A stretch of 64,000 nucleotides of DNA from Flavobacteriales bacterium (GTDB lineage: Bacteria > Bacteroidota > Bacteroidia > Flavobacteriales_F > PHOS-HE28), in assembly GCA_016703105.1 (NCBI GenBank), contig JADJCS010000002.1, positions 310,001-374,000 of the forward strand, written 5' to 3'. The notes beneath the pieces were generated by a model that saw nothing but the letters and a program-made list of their open reading frames with translations, was not told the origin of the DNA and searched no databases. Below are positions 9,791 to 18,558 of this stretch, piece by piece (within the stretch, counting starts at the first letter, position 1; the number at the start of each line of letters is the position of its first letter). The translations under genes and the position numbers were made by a program.

Positions 9791-10489
9791 ATGTTCCAAC
9801 GTAGCCTTATAGCATCCCTGTTCTTCGCTATGGCGGCCACGGCTCTCGCACAGCCGGAGAGCCTGTACCCCTTTATCACCGTTCGTGTGGAGGAAGGCGA
9901 CACAATGCCCACCATCCTCATGCCCGAGAAGCGGATCGAGGGCTACATGAGCGCCAAGGCCCGGCGGCAGGCACAGCGCTACGATAAGCTGATGCGCAAC
10001 GTGATCAAGGTGTACCCGTACGCGCGCGTCAGTGCCCAGCTCCTGGACCAGTATTCCTCGGAACTCGCCTCGATTCAGAAGGAACGCGACCGGGATATCT
10101 ACTTCAAGATCGCCGAGGCCGAATTGCGGGCTGAGTTCGAGGGGGACATCACCGATATGACCATCAGCCAGGGTCGTGTGCTCATCAAGTTGATAGATAG
10201 GCAGACCGGCCGCACCAGCTACGATCTGGTGGCGCAGCTGCGTGGTGGCTTCGAAGCCTTGATCTGGCAGGGTGTGGCCAAGTTGTTCGGCAATGACCTG
10301 AAGGATGATTATGACGCGTTGGGCGAGGATGCGATGATCGAATCCATTGTGCAGCGCATCGAGAACGGAGAATTGGTGGTCGCGGATCGCGGCGTACGCA
10401 CCGCGAAGGCCCAGGCCCGGTTGGAAAAACGGAAGGCGAAGTTGTACAAGCGCCAGGGGCTTCCGCTTCCCAGCACGTCGATGAATTGA
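9791..10489 (+). CDS. DUF4294 domain-containing exported protein
   Basis: A 232-residue protein with a cleavable signal peptide (residues 1-20, ATALAQ) and a charged body containing EKRIEGYMSAKARRQAQRYDKLMRNVIKVYPYA, the recognisable core of DUF4294. This family is restricted to Bacteroidota and its function is unknown. A probable amphipathic helix pair runs through the middle (QYSSELASIQKERDRDIYFKI), and the basic tail is Lys/Arg rich. A GACCTTTG box lies 33 nt upstream of the ATG. It converges with the glycosyltransferase gene, whose stop lies 7 nt beyond. Confidence 0.85.
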   Translation: MFQRSLIASLFFAMAATALAQPESLYPFITVRVEEGDTMPTILMPEKRIEGYMSAKARRQAQRYDKLMRNVIKVYPYARVSAQLLDQYSSELASIQKERDRDIYFKIAEAELRAEFEGDITDMTISQGRVLIKLIDRQTGRTSYDLVAQLRGGFEALIWQGVAKLFGNDLKDDYDALGEDAMIESIVQRIENGELVVADRGVRTAKAQARLEKRKAKLYKRQGLPLPSTSMN

Positions 10490-10495
10490 CGTTCC

Positions 10496-11662
10496 TCAAG
10501 ATCTATTTTTCCTGCTCATCTCCTCATAGAGGGAACGGACCTTTTCCATTTCCTTTTGGCTGTCCGCCCGATCGAGCACAGTGCGATAAGCGCTCTCCAC
10601 ATCGGGGCGAAGAGTTCCGTGTAGCACCGCTTCCATCGTTCCTGCCAGCGAGGCGGCCGTCCACTCCTTGAACTGCACGATGCCCGCGCCGAACAGGTCC
10701 TCATCGTACCGCAAGGGAGGAAGGATCACGGGAACCTTGCAAAGCATCGCCTCCAACGCGGAGACCGGTGAGCCGTCCGAGATGGGTGTCATGGCCACCA
10801 ACGCGGCCCGCTTGTACATCTGGAACATCGTGGGCTGATCCACATGGTCCAACCACAGGGTCCGCCCCTTCGAGCGATCGATGAGGCGCTGCACGTCCTG
10901 CACGTAGTCTCTGTATGATGAACTGCGATCCACGAAGACGAAAAGATGGTCGCGCAAAATGTTCTCCGGCAGCAGATCGATAGCGGCCAGCGCCAGCTCA
11001 TGCTGATAGATGGGGCGCATGGAGCGTGGGAACAGCACGTAGCGTTGCCCGTTGAGATCCTGGAGTTGATGCGCGGTGGTGTCCTCGAGGATCCGTTGCA
11101 CTGGCACGCCGGTCCGCACCAGTTCGATCGCCTTCTGCGGATCACCGCTCAATTCCTTCACTGCGGTGCTTTGTCGGGTGGAGGTGCAGGTCACCTGGTC
11201 CACTTGGCGAAGGGCTTTCCAGTAGCACCATGCCACCGATCGGTCCAGCAAGCTCTTCCGCTGGTAGAACGCGGGAATGGTCTTGAGCACGTCCGTGCCG
11301 CGCGTAGTGAGCAGAATGGGGACCGCGAGCGTTCGCCGGAAGAAGGCCCAGAGCGCGTTGGGCTCCGCGTACATCATGTGGAACACGTCGATCCCGTTCG
11401 CGCGGATGAGACGCGCCAGTTCCTTCGCCGTGCTCCAGGTCTGGCCGAATCTGAGGATCGAAAAATCCTCCACTTGCGCTATGATCCGGATCCCGTTCGT
11501 CCGTTCGAACGCACGGAGCTTCTCGACCCCCATCTGCGCGGCATGATGCTTCCGAACGAGGAGGTGGCAGGTGTGCCCCACCGAGAGATAGGACATCCAT
11601 TTGACGTCGTGTACGGAGCCTGGATCGGCCAGAAAAAGGATGTTCATCGTTCCTCCGCTCAA
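10496..11662 (-). CDS. Glycosyltransferase, GT4 family
   Basis: A 388-residue GT-B fold glycosyltransferase. The N-terminal half starts NILFLADPGSVHDVKWMSYL. The C-terminal nucleotide-sugar half contains PISDGSPVSALEAMLCKVPVILP, with the family's acidic motif and the ALEAM helix that binds the sugar nucleotide. It overlaps the upstream asparagine synthetase gene by 4 nt (ATGA), implying translational coupling. A second ATG 15 nt downstream (11647) is preceded by GGAGGA but with only 3 nt spacing; the conserved fold begins there, so either start is possible. Together with asnB it probably belongs to surface polysaccharide assembly. The sugar transferred is unknown. Confidence 0.85.
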   Translation of the reverse strand: MSGGTMNILFLADPGSVHDVKWMSYLSVGHTCHLLVRKHHAAQMGVEKLRAFERTNGIRIIAQVEDFSILRFGQTWSTAKELARLIRANGIDVFHMMYAEPNALWAFFRRTLAVPILLTTRGTDVLKTIPAFYQRKSLLDRSVAWCYWKALRQVDQVTCTSTRQSTAVKELSGDPQKAIELVRTGVPVQRILEDTTAHQLQDLNGQRYVLFPRSMRPIYQHELALAAIDLLPENILRDHLFVFVDRSSSYRDYVQDVQRLIDRSKGRTLWLDHVDQPTMFQMYKRAALVAMTPISDGSPVSALEAMLCKVPVILPPLRYDEDLFGAGIVQFKEWTAASLAGTMEAVLHGTLRPDVESAYRTVLDRADSQKEMEKVRSLYEEMSRKNRS

Positions 11663-13530
11663 TTGGCTCGGGACCTAGCCCAGAGGTGGAAGACGTACAG
11701 CGCCCACAAGCGGTTCGCATGATCCTCGCCTGCACAATGGCGCTGGAGGAGCTTCGTGATGAAGGCATAATCCAACGGGACCACGCCTTGCCGCTGTGTC
11801 AGTACCACTTCGTGGAAGCGATCCTTGAGCTCCTTTCGGAACCAACCGCCGATCGGAACCGCGAAGCCCATCTTGTTGCGATGGATCAGTCCTTCGGGCA
11901 GGTATTTGGTCGCGAGCGTCTTCAACACCGACTTCGTTCCGAAGGGCTTGAACAACTGCACGTCGTTGAGCGAGCAGGCGAATTCGGCTAGGTGCCGATC
12001 CAGGAAAGGGGAGCGCATCTCCAGGGATGCGTACATCGTGGCGCGGTCCACCTTCACGATGTAGTCGTTCACCAAGCGCGTATCCATTGATGCGCGAAGC
12101 AAGTGCTTCAGTGTGGAGGTGGACGTGGCCTCATGAGCGGCCCACACATCCGCGTGGTGCGTCTGTACTGCGGTGGTCGCTTCCTCGTTCCCTAGGAAAA
12201 GTGCTGCGAGATCCGCCGTGGTGAATCCCATATTGCGATCCAACAGCATGTGCGCGGGCCCGTTCGCGGCTTTCAACAGATCGGCGAGGAACTCCAATTG
12301 GTAGATAGGAGCGAGCCGCTTCAACACATCCACCATCGGTGCTGACCAAGCCATGCCACGCACTTGGTCGATCTTACTGGCGAAGTAGTGGCCGTAGTAC
12401 CCCGCGAAGAGCTCGTCGCCGCCATCGCCGCCGCAGACCACCTTCTCCGTCGCCGAGATCTTCTTCGCGATGAGGTAGGAGGGGATCATGGATACATCGG
12501 CGAATGGCTCGCCGTACTCCAGGATGAGCGCCTCCGCGTCCTCCATGTCCTCCGCTCTCAAAATGATCTCGTGGTGATCCGTGCCATAGCGTTCGGCCAC
12601 TTGGCGTGCGAACGGCAATTCGTTGAAACGCGGATCTTCAAAACCCACGGAGTAGGTCGCGATCGGTTTGGAACTGAGCTGCGCCATCTTGGCCGTCACC
12701 AGCGAGGAATCTAGGCCACCGCTTAGCTGTGCGGCCACGTTCACATCGGCCACCAACCGCTTTGCAACAGCAGCGGTGAGGAGTTCATCAGCGCGATCCA
12801 CGATCTCCACTGGATCCAGCGAACATCCGTTCTCCGCGGAGAGATGCCAATAGCGCGAAAGTTGCACTGTTCCGTTGCCCGAGAAACGAAGGCAGGTCGC
12901 AGGAGGCACCTTGTGTATATCCTGCCAGATGGTGCGGGGATCCGGGGTGGTGAGCTCGCCGAAAAAGTAGCCCAAGCTGAAAAGGTCGATCCGTTTCGGG
13001 ATCTCTGGAACAACATCGAAGGAACGGATGTCCGAGCTGAACCAGAGCCGAGGCCCACGATGCGCGTAGTAGAGCGGCTTTTTCCCGAAGCGGTCCCGGG
13101 CCAGGATGAGCTCGCGTTCCTTCCGATCATAGAGCGCGAAGGCGAACATGCCGTCGATCTTCTCCAGAAGCGTGTCGATGCCCCAGATCTCCGTACCGAG
13201 CAGCAGCACTTCCGTATCGGAGTTCGTGCGGAACCGCGTGCCCTGGGCCTGCAATTCCTGCTTCAATGCGCGGTAGTTGTAGATCTCGCCGTTGAAGACG
13301 ATCACCGAACGTTGGTCCGGTCCGTACATCGGCTGGTTCCCCAACGGGGATAGATCGATGATGCTGAGGCGGCGATGCGCCATTTGTACCGCTACGCCAT
13401 CGAACTGCTCGGAACATTCACCGGATGCGTCAGGACCTCGAAAACGGAGCGGATCGGCGAAACGCTGGAGAAGGTCGCCGGTGAACGCGAGGGCTCCCTG
13501 TAGGTCAATGGCTCCGGCGATCCCGCACAT
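11659..13530 (-). CDS. asnB: Asparagine synthase (glutamine-hydrolysing)
   Basis: A 623-residue class II glutamine amidotransferase/asparagine synthetase. The nucleophile Cys2 of MCGIAG leads the glutaminase domain (1-~200). The synthetase domain carries the PPi loop QLSGGLDSSLVTA and CGGDGGDELFAGYYGHY. It transfers ammonia from glutamine to an ATP-activated carboxylate. The stop codon overlaps the start of the glycosyltransferase gene. AsnB paralogues beside glycosyltransferases often modify uronic acid sugars in capsules, so amidation of a polysaccharide carboxylate is as plausible here as asparagine synthesis. That choice is inference from context. Confidence 0.93.
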   Translation of the reverse strand: MCGIAGAIDLQGALAFTGDLLQRFADPLRFRGPDASGECSEQFDGVAVQMAHRRLSIIDLSPLGNQPMYGPDQRSVIVFNGEIYNYRALKQELQAQGTRFRTNSDTEVLLLGTEIWGIDTLLEKIDGMFAFALYDRKERELILARDRFGKKPLYYAHRGPRLWFSSDIRSFDVVPEIPKRIDLFSLGYFFGELTTPDPRTIWQDIHKVPPATCLRFSGNGTVQLSRYWHLSAENGCSLDPVEIVDRADELLTAAVAKRLVADVNVAAQLSGGLDSSLVTAKMAQLSSKPIATYSVGFEDPRFNELPFARQVAERYGTDHHEIILRAEDMEDAEALILEYGEPFADVSMIPSYLIAKKISATEKVVCGGDGGDELFAGYYGHYFASKIDQVRGMAWSAPMVDVLKRLAPIYQLEFLADLLKAANGPAHMLLDRNMGFTTADLAALFLGNEEATTAVQTHHADVWAAHEATSTSTLKHLLRASMDTRLVNDYIVKVDRATMYASLEMRSPFLDRHLAEFACSLNDVQLFKPFGTKSVLKTLATKYLPEGLIHRNKMGFAVPIGGWFRKELKDRFHEVVLTQRQGVVPLDYAFITKLLQRHCAGEDHANRLWALYVFHLWARSRAN

Positions 13531-13595
13531 AGGTGAGAAGAAGGTCGTGAAGGTATTCCTTCACCATCCCGATGCGTTCGGTACGCGGACGTGTG

Positions 13596-14069
13596 TCACA
13601 GGACCAATTCCATCACATGGTCGTCCATCACATAGCCCTGGCCGATGTCGATCACCTCATCGCGCTTGATGCGGAAGCCACGGTGCTGGTAGAAGGCGAC
13701 CGCTGGGTTGCGTTTGTTCACGTTCAATTCCAGCGAATCTGCACCGCCGGTTCGGCCTCAGCGATCACACGGGCGAGAAGCACCTTGCCCGCCCCCGTAC
13801 CCTGGGTGCTGGGCAGCACATATAGCTTGTTCAAGTGTGCGACGCCCGACCTGCCGGTACCGCGGTGTGTAACTGGCAAAACCCACCGCTCCCTCCGCTG
13901 TTTCCAACATCAAGAAGCGTTGGTCCTTTTCCGTCATAGGCAGTGCGTAGCGCCTCCGTGCTGTAGAAAAGATCCAGCATGTAGGCGAGTTGCTCCTTGC
14001 CCAGGATATGCGGATAGTAGGCCACAGGCCAGGTGGCCTGTGCGATGGTTGGATCGCGGGGGCGGCCGG
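13596..14069 (-). pseudogene. GNAT-family N-acetyltransferase, broken by several frameshifts and a poly-G tract
   Basis: A GNAT acetyltransferase can be read only by switching frame. From the 5' side: ATWPVAYYPHILGKEQLAYM...YSTEALRTA (about 14050-13930), then MTEKDQRFLMLETAEGAVGF...SYTP (13938-13865), then VAHLNKLYVLPSTQGTGAGK...VIAEAE (13850-13757), then SLELNVNKRNPAVAFYQHRG to the stop VMDDHVMELVL at 13596. The QGTGAGK stretch is the acetyl-CoA pyrophosphate-binding motif A, and NPAVAFYQHRGF is motif B. The breaks fall near 13925, 13858 and 13757. The first ~20 codons are missing, and a poly-G tract sits where they should be. Either a decayed gene or poor sequence; clustering with the poly-G run favours a sequence problem. 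Confidence 0.7.
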
Positions 14070-14162
14070 GGCGGGGGGGGGGGGGGGGGATGTCGGCATG
14101 AACGCGGCGGGGAAAACCGTCGGGGGGGGGGCGGGGAGGAAGGGGAAGGGGGGGGGGGGGGG
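14069..14162. repeat. Triple poly-G tract (17, 10 and 15 G in a row)
   Basis: Runs of uninterrupted G at 14073-14089 (17), 14122-14131 (10) and 14148-14162 (15), separated by short G-rich sequence. They lie between the hbd stop and the damaged start of the GNAT gene. Nothing else in the window exceeds 8-9 identical bases. This is either a hypermutable tract or an assembly artefact. Confidence 0.9.
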
Positions 14163-14219
14163 CGAAGGAAGACACGCCGGGCCACCGGGCATCGGGGCGA
14201 CAACAGCGGGCACACGCTG

Positions 14220-15107
14220 CTACTTTTTGAAAGTGGAAGCTACCACCAGGTCCTTGCTGCCCGTCGTATAAGTGTAGAAACCTTCGCCGCTCTTGAGCCC
14301 CAGCTTGCCGGCGGCGACCATTTGCACCAGCAGGGGGCAGGGGGCGTACTTCGGATTGCCGAAGCCGTCGTGCAGCACGCGCAGGATGGCCAGGCATGTG
14401 TCGAGACCGATGAAATCCGCCAGTTGCAAGGGGCCCATCGGGTGTGCCATGCCGAGTTTCATCACCGTGTCGATCTCGGCCACGCCGCCCACGCCTTGGA
14501 ACAGCGTTTCGATCGCTTCGTTGATCATCGGCATCAGGATGCGGTTGCTCACAAAGCCTGCGTAGTCATGTACTTCTACGGGCACTTTGCCGATGGCCGT
14601 GCTGAGGTCCATGATGGACTCGGTCACCGCATCGCTGGTGTTGTAGCCGCGGATCACTTCCACCAACTTCATCACAGGCACGGGGTTCATGAAGTGCATG
14701 CCGATCACGTTCGCGGGCCGTGCCGTGACCGCTGCGATGCGGGTGATGCTGATGCTGCTTGTGTTGGTGGCCAGGATGCAGCCCGCCGGTGCGCGCGCAT
14801 CGATATCCTTGAAGATCCGCAGCTTCAGGTCCACGTTCTCCGTGGCGGCCTCCACCACCAGGTCGGCTTGCTTCACGCCAGCGGCGGTGTCTGAGGTGGT
14901 GGTGATACGCCCAAGCGAGGCGGCCTTCGCTTCGGCCGTCAAGGTACCCTTGGCCACCTGGCGGTCCAGGTTCTTGGCGATGGTGCTGAGCGCCTGATCC
15001 AGGTTGGGCTGTTGGAGATCGATCAACGTGACCGGATGGCCGTTCTGTGCGAAAACGTGTGCGATGCCGTTGCCCATCTGGCCGGCACCGATGACGGAAA
15101 TGTTCAT
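14220..15107 (-). CDS. 3-hydroxybutyryl-CoA dehydrogenase
   Basis: A 295-residue NAD(P)-dependent 3-hydroxyacyl-CoA dehydrogenase of the short single-function type (Hbd/PaaH). It has the Rossmann motif GAGQMGNGIA at 7-16, NTSSISITRIAA and the catalytic His region MHFMNPVPVMKLVEVI. The C-terminal dimerisation domain has GVGGVAEIDTVMKLGMAHPMGPLQLADFIGLD. It interconverts 3-hydroxybutyryl-CoA and acetoacetyl-CoA in fatty or amino acid degradation. A minus-strand TACATTGC box lies 18 nt before the ATG. It follows the polysaccharide genes on the same strand, but a functional link is doubtful. Confidence 0.95.
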   Translation of the reverse strand: MNISVIGAGQMGNGIAHVFAQNGHPVTLIDLQQPNLDQALSTIAKNLDRQVAKGTLTAEAKAASLGRITTTSDTAAGVKQADLVVEAATENVDLKLRIFKDIDARAPAGCILATNTSSISITRIAAVTARPANVIGMHFMNPVPVMKLVEVIRGYNTSDAVTESIMDLSTAIGKVPVEVHDYAGFVSNRILMPMINEAIETLFQGVGGVAEIDTVMKLGMAHPMGPLQLADFIGLDTCLAILRVLHDGFGNPKYAPCPLLVQMVAAGKLGLKSGEGFYTYTTGSKDLVVASTFKK

Positions 15108-15153
15108 TGTGATCGGATAGTGGTGGCAATGTAGGGGCGAAGATCCTCGGCCT

Positions 15154-16569
15154 CTATTTACCGTCCCCCTTCAGGATGATGAGGATGGTGTACGCCAGGA
15201 TCTTCAGGTCCACAGCGATGCTCATGTTCTCGATGTACAGGATGTCGTACTTGAGGCGGCGCACCATCTGGTCCACGTTCTCCGCATAACCGAACTTCAC
15301 TTGTCCCCAACTGGTGATGCCGGGCCGCACTTTGTGCAAGTGCCGATAGTGAGGGGCCATTTCGGTGATGCGGTCGATGAAGAATTGCCGCTCCGGGCGA
15401 GGGCCTACCAGGCTCATATCGCCCTTCAGCACGTTCCAGAACTGCGGAAGTTCGTCCATCCGCGTGCGGCGCAGAAAGCGACCGACCGGGGTGATGCGCG
15501 GATCGGTGGTACTGCTCAGTTGCGGACCGCTCTCCTCGGCACGTTCCATCATGCTCCTGAACTTGATGATCTTGAACGGTTGCCCATACCGTCCCACGCG
15601 CTCCTGTCGGAAGAACACAGGTCCGGGGCCGGATAACTTCACCAGCAAAGCGATCAACAGCATGACCGGGAAGAGCATCATAAGCGCCAGCCCGCTCAAC
15701 ACGATATCCATCAGCCGTTTGATGGCGAATTGCCACGAGGGCATGATCTGCGGGTTCACCTCGATGAGCGGTGCCCCGAAGATGCTGGTCATTTTCACCG
15801 AACCCGATAGGATATCGTACATGTCCGGGATGATCTTGATCCGGAGGTTGGAGCCCTCCAGCTCGTTGATGATCCGGCTGATGTGCTCGTGCTCACTGCT
15901 CTCCACCGCGATGATCGCTTCCTCCACCGCGTGCTTCTCGATCACCGCGCGGAGGTCGTGCCATTTGCCCAAACGAGGCAGACCGGAGGTGGCCAACTGC
16001 TGATCACCGCCGTTCACGTTCACGAAACCTACGAAGCGATTGCCGGGGCTCTTTGCCATGGCGGCGATCTCCTGGTGGATGGCCACCGCCCGTTCGTTCC
16101 CCCCGACCAGCACGGTGTTGAAGCCGATCCTTCGATCATGCACCATCCGTACGGTGCGACTGGTGAGCAGGAAGCGCGCGAGGAAGGTGAGCCCGAAGTG
16201 GAGGATGAAGAGCGCAAGGAAGGACCGGTAATAGTACTTCGGCTCGGCTACCTCGTCATCCAACAGCAACACGAAGAAGATCACCACCACCCCGATCACG
16301 CTGATGAGCAAGGTCTGGCCCAATTCCTTGGTACGGTAGCGCCGGAAGATGTCGGTGTACCCTCCGATCACAGTGTACAGGCCGAGCCAGAAAAGCGGGA
16401 TGAGAACAAGACCGATGGCGAAGTTCCGGTCAAGTTCCACGGGCACCTTGTAACCGAACGTGATCGGCTCCAAGTAGGCCTTGCGGTAAAGATAGAAGAG
16501 CGTCCAAGCGAGGGCTGCGGAGCACAGATCGGCCAGTACATAGTAGAATACCTGTCTGCGGCGGTCCAT
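15154..16569 (-). CDS. Undecaprenyl-phosphate sugar-1-phosphate transferase (WcaJ-type polyprenyl glycosylphosphotransferase)
   Basis: A 471-residue initiating enzyme for surface polysaccharide synthesis. It has four N-terminal membrane segments (about 8-110), a Rossmann-like CoA-binding_3 domain (~140-260, NTVLVGGNERAV), a fifth hydrophobic segment after KRLMDIVLSGLALM, then the bacterial sugar transferase domain with FFRQERVGRYGQPFKIIKFR, the catalytic-type motif MDELPQFWNVLKGDMSLVGP and RPGITSWGQV. It loads a sugar phosphate onto undecaprenyl phosphate at the inner membrane. It starts 9 nt after the lipoprotein gene stop, and that gene overlaps Gfo/Idh, so the three form an operon. Confidence 0.94.
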   Translation of the reverse strand: MDRRRQVFYYVLADLCSAALAWTLFYLYRKAYLEPITFGYKVPVELDRNFAIGLVLIPLFWLGLYTVIGGYTDIFRRYRTKELGQTLLISVIGVVVIFFVLLLDDEVAEPKYYYRSFLALFILHFGLTFLARFLLTSRTVRMVHDRRIGFNTVLVGGNERAVAIHQEIAAMAKSPGNRFVGFVNVNGGDQQLATSGLPRLGKWHDLRAVIEKHAVEEAIIAVESSEHEHISRIINELEGSNLRIKIIPDMYDILSGSVKMTSIFGAPLIEVNPQIMPSWQFAIKRLMDIVLSGLALMMLFPVMLLIALLVKLSGPGPVFFRQERVGRYGQPFKIIKFRSMMERAEESGPQLSSTTDPRITPVGRFLRRTRMDELPQFWNVLKGDMSLVGPRPERQFFIDRITEMAPHYRHLHKVRPGITSWGQVKFGYAENVDQMVRRLKYDILYIENMSIAVDLKILAYTILIILKGDGK

Positions 16570-16578
16570 GCGCTCAAG

Positions 16579-17472
16579 TCAACGATGTACCAGTTTCAGG
16601 TCGTCCAGGAAGACCCGCCCACTGCTCGATCCGTCGACCAGGTCCAGTTGAAGGTAGAAGCGTTCGTTGGAGGCGCCGGGAACGCTCATCAATTCGCTGA
16701 GGTCGACATAGACTTTGTTCCAGGGCATACCTCCATCGGAGCGGAGCGTGGGGCTTAGGTACAGGTAGGGTACATCAATGGTGTTCGTACTTCCTGATGG
16801 GGTATACAGCACGCCGATCAATAGGCGGTGATCGCTCCGGTAATCCAGTTCGAGGAACGCCGGAGCACCGATGTTGAAGGGGTCGGTGGTGAACATGCGC
16901 ACGAACGGCCGGTCCGTTGTGACCATCAGTTCGCCACTGGTGGCCCCGCCCAATACGGTATCCTGGCCATGCACCAGGTTCAGGGTGGTATCACTGTCGT
17001 CGCTCCGGGAGAATTTGTGGCCCGCGCTCTCGAAGTCCTCGGTCCAAAAAAGGCTGTTGTCGAAGTAGGTGAATCCCGGTGCGACCGTCGTGGTATTCTG
17101 CTCCACCAAGGTCATTTCGCCGCTCCAGGTGGCGTAGAAGGGATATTGGATCCTATCGTCCCGGAAGCCGTTCCGTCGCACCCCAGCGATCAACTTCACG
17201 TTCACCGCACCGCTGGTCAGCACCGGCACCCGTGAACCGCTTTCCCAAACTCCGACCGGTTTGTCGTTCACGAACACCCACAGGTCCGTGATGTTCTGGG
17301 AGTTGCTCCCCTGAACGTTCGGGTCGGTTTGAACGGCGGGCGTCCCTAATTGCAAGTACGAAGGCACTGCATCGCCCCTCTTGCAGGATGCGAAAAGGGC
17401 GACCAAAACCGGCGCGTACCTCAGAGCGCGGAGCATTTGTATCGCGATGTCAACGGTACTTCTTAGACTCAT
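16579..17472 (-). CDS. Predicted lipoprotein in a polysaccharide operon
   Basis: About 297 residues. The start at 17472 overlaps the oxidoreductase stop as ATGA; a downstream ATG at 17436 is an alternative and gives a tighter signal peptide. A lipobox LFASC follows the hydrophobic stretch, so it is a probable lipoprotein. The mature part is beta-rich, with DLWVFVNDKPVGVWE (a short Ig-like start) and a final stretch FLDDLKLVH, a pattern seen in jelly-roll carbohydrate-binding-like domains. I do not recognise a named family. Its place between Gfo/Idh and the priming sugar transferase suggests a surface or periplasmic role in polysaccharide handling; this is inference. Confidence 0.8.
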   Translation of the reverse strand: MSLRSTVDIAIQMLRALRYAPVLVALFASCKRGDAVPSYLQLGTPAVQTDPNVQGSNSQNITDLWVFVNDKPVGVWESGSRVPVLTSGAVNVKLIAGVRRNGFRDDRIQYPFYATWSGEMTLVEQNTTTVAPGFTYFDNSLFWTEDFESAGHKFSRSDDSDTTLNLVHGQDTVLGGATSGELMVTTDRPFVRMFTTDPFNIGAPAFLELDYRSDHRLLIGVLYTPSGSTNTIDVPYLYLSPTLRSDGGMPWNKVYVDLSELMSVPGASNERFYLQLDLVDGSSSGRVFLDDLKLVHR

Positions 17473-18488
17473 AGTATGTGAGGCCCCCCTTGTCCGGCCT
17501 GTACCACACGACCTGACATGCTGGCGAGGATAGCATGGGCCACTTCCAAGGTGGCATACCCCTCTTGCGCGGTCACTTCGGGGGTGAGGTCGTTCATCAC
17601 GCACCGCGCGAAAGCGCGAAGTTCTTCCCGGATGGCGTTCACGATCGGCACTTCGGGTTTTTCGAAGCTGATGGCCCGTTTGCCGCGATCACTTCCAAGG
17701 TCAAGCGTGATGGCGAACGGGTCTGGATCGCCTGTAACGGGCTCCATGCGCACGATCTCGGTCTCCTTGGTCAACATATCCACGGCGATATAGGCATCGC
17801 GTTGGAAGAACCGCATCTTGCGCATGTTCTTCAAGCTGATCCGGCTGGCGGTGAGGTTGGCCACGCAGCCGTTGGCGAACAGGATGCGGGCGTTCGCGAT
17901 ATCCGGCGAATCGCTCACTACTGCCACCCCGCTCGCATGGATGCTCTCCACGGGGCTCTTCACCACGTGGAGCACCAGATCTATGTCATGCACCATCAGA
18001 TCGAGGATCACCGGTACGTCAGTGCCACGCGGATTGAACTGGGCCAGGCGATGGGCTTCGATGAACATGGGATCGCGAAGGCTGGGTGCGGCTGCCCGGA
18101 AGGCGGGATTGAAACGCTCCACATAGCCCACTTGCACTTTCAGTCCGCTCCGCTGGGCGCGTTCCACCAGATCACGACCTTCTTCCAAGGTATTGGTGAG
18201 GGGCTTCTCTATGAAGACGTGCTTACCTGCCGCCAGGGCCTGTATTGCGAGATGGTAATGGGACAGGGTAGGGGTCACGATATCGACGAGGTCGCATGCG
18301 TCGATCAAAGCGCGTACGGTCGGTAGCGCGGGCACCCCATGTTCCAATGCCGCTTGTGCCGCCTTTTCAAGGTCCGGGTCGTGGAATCCGATCAATTCCA
18401 AGTCCGGCACCTGAAGGGCTTGCTGCATATGGATCCTGCCAAGATGGCCGGCTCCCAACACCCCGATCCGCTTCCGTTGCTCCGCCAT
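17469..18488 (-). CDS. Gfo/Idh/MocA family oxidoreductase
   Basis: A 339-residue NAD(P)-dependent sugar oxidoreductase. The dinucleotide-binding motif GVLGAGHLGRIH lies at 9-20, the conserved EKPLT (family motif EKP) follows at about 94, and the substrate domain includes GYVERFNPAF and VHDIDLVLHV (MxHDID motif with catalytic-type His). This family reduces or oxidises sugar nucleotides or cyclitols; here it probably acts on a UDP-sugar in polysaccharide synthesis, because it leads the operon with the lipoprotein and the WcaJ-type transferase. A TATTTTTG box ends 29 nt before the ATG. Confidence 0.92.
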   Translation of the reverse strand: MAEQRKRIGVLGAGHLGRIHMQQALQVPDLELIGFHDPDLEKAAQAALEHGVPALPTVRALIDACDLVDIVTPTLSHYHLAIQALAAGKHVFIEKPLTNTLEEGRDLVERAQRSGLKVQVGYVERFNPAFRAAAPSLRDPMFIEAHRLAQFNPRGTDVPVILDLMVHDIDLVLHVVKSPVESIHASGVAVVSDSPDIANARILFANGCVANLTASRISLKNMRKMRFFQRDAYIAVDMLTKETEIVRMEPVTGDPDPFAITLDLGSDRGKRAISFEKPEVPIVNAIREELRAFARCVMNDLTPEVTAQEGYATLEVAHAILASMSGRVVQAGQGGPHIL

Positions 18489-18517
18489 GTGGATGCCCTT
18501 CCAGAGGAAAAGGCGGC

Positions 18518-18525
18518 CAAAAATA
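18518..18525 (-). promoter_or_regulatory. Putative -7 box TATTTTTG for the Gfo/Idh operon
   Basis: A perfect TAnnTTTG match on the minus strand, 29 nt before the ATG at 18488. It lies back to back with the pcm box, 19 bp away. Confidence 0.5.
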
Positions 18526-18544
18526 GAGGGATAGAGGCCTGGTC

Positions 18545-18552
18545 TACCTTTG
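18545..18552 (+). promoter_or_regulatory. Putative -7 box TACCTTTG for pcm
   Basis: A perfect TAnnTTTG match whose last base is only 6 nt before the pcm ATG at 18559. With the usual spacing to +1 the transcript would be leaderless or nearly so. Confidence 0.5.
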
Positions 18553-18558
18553 TGTCCG

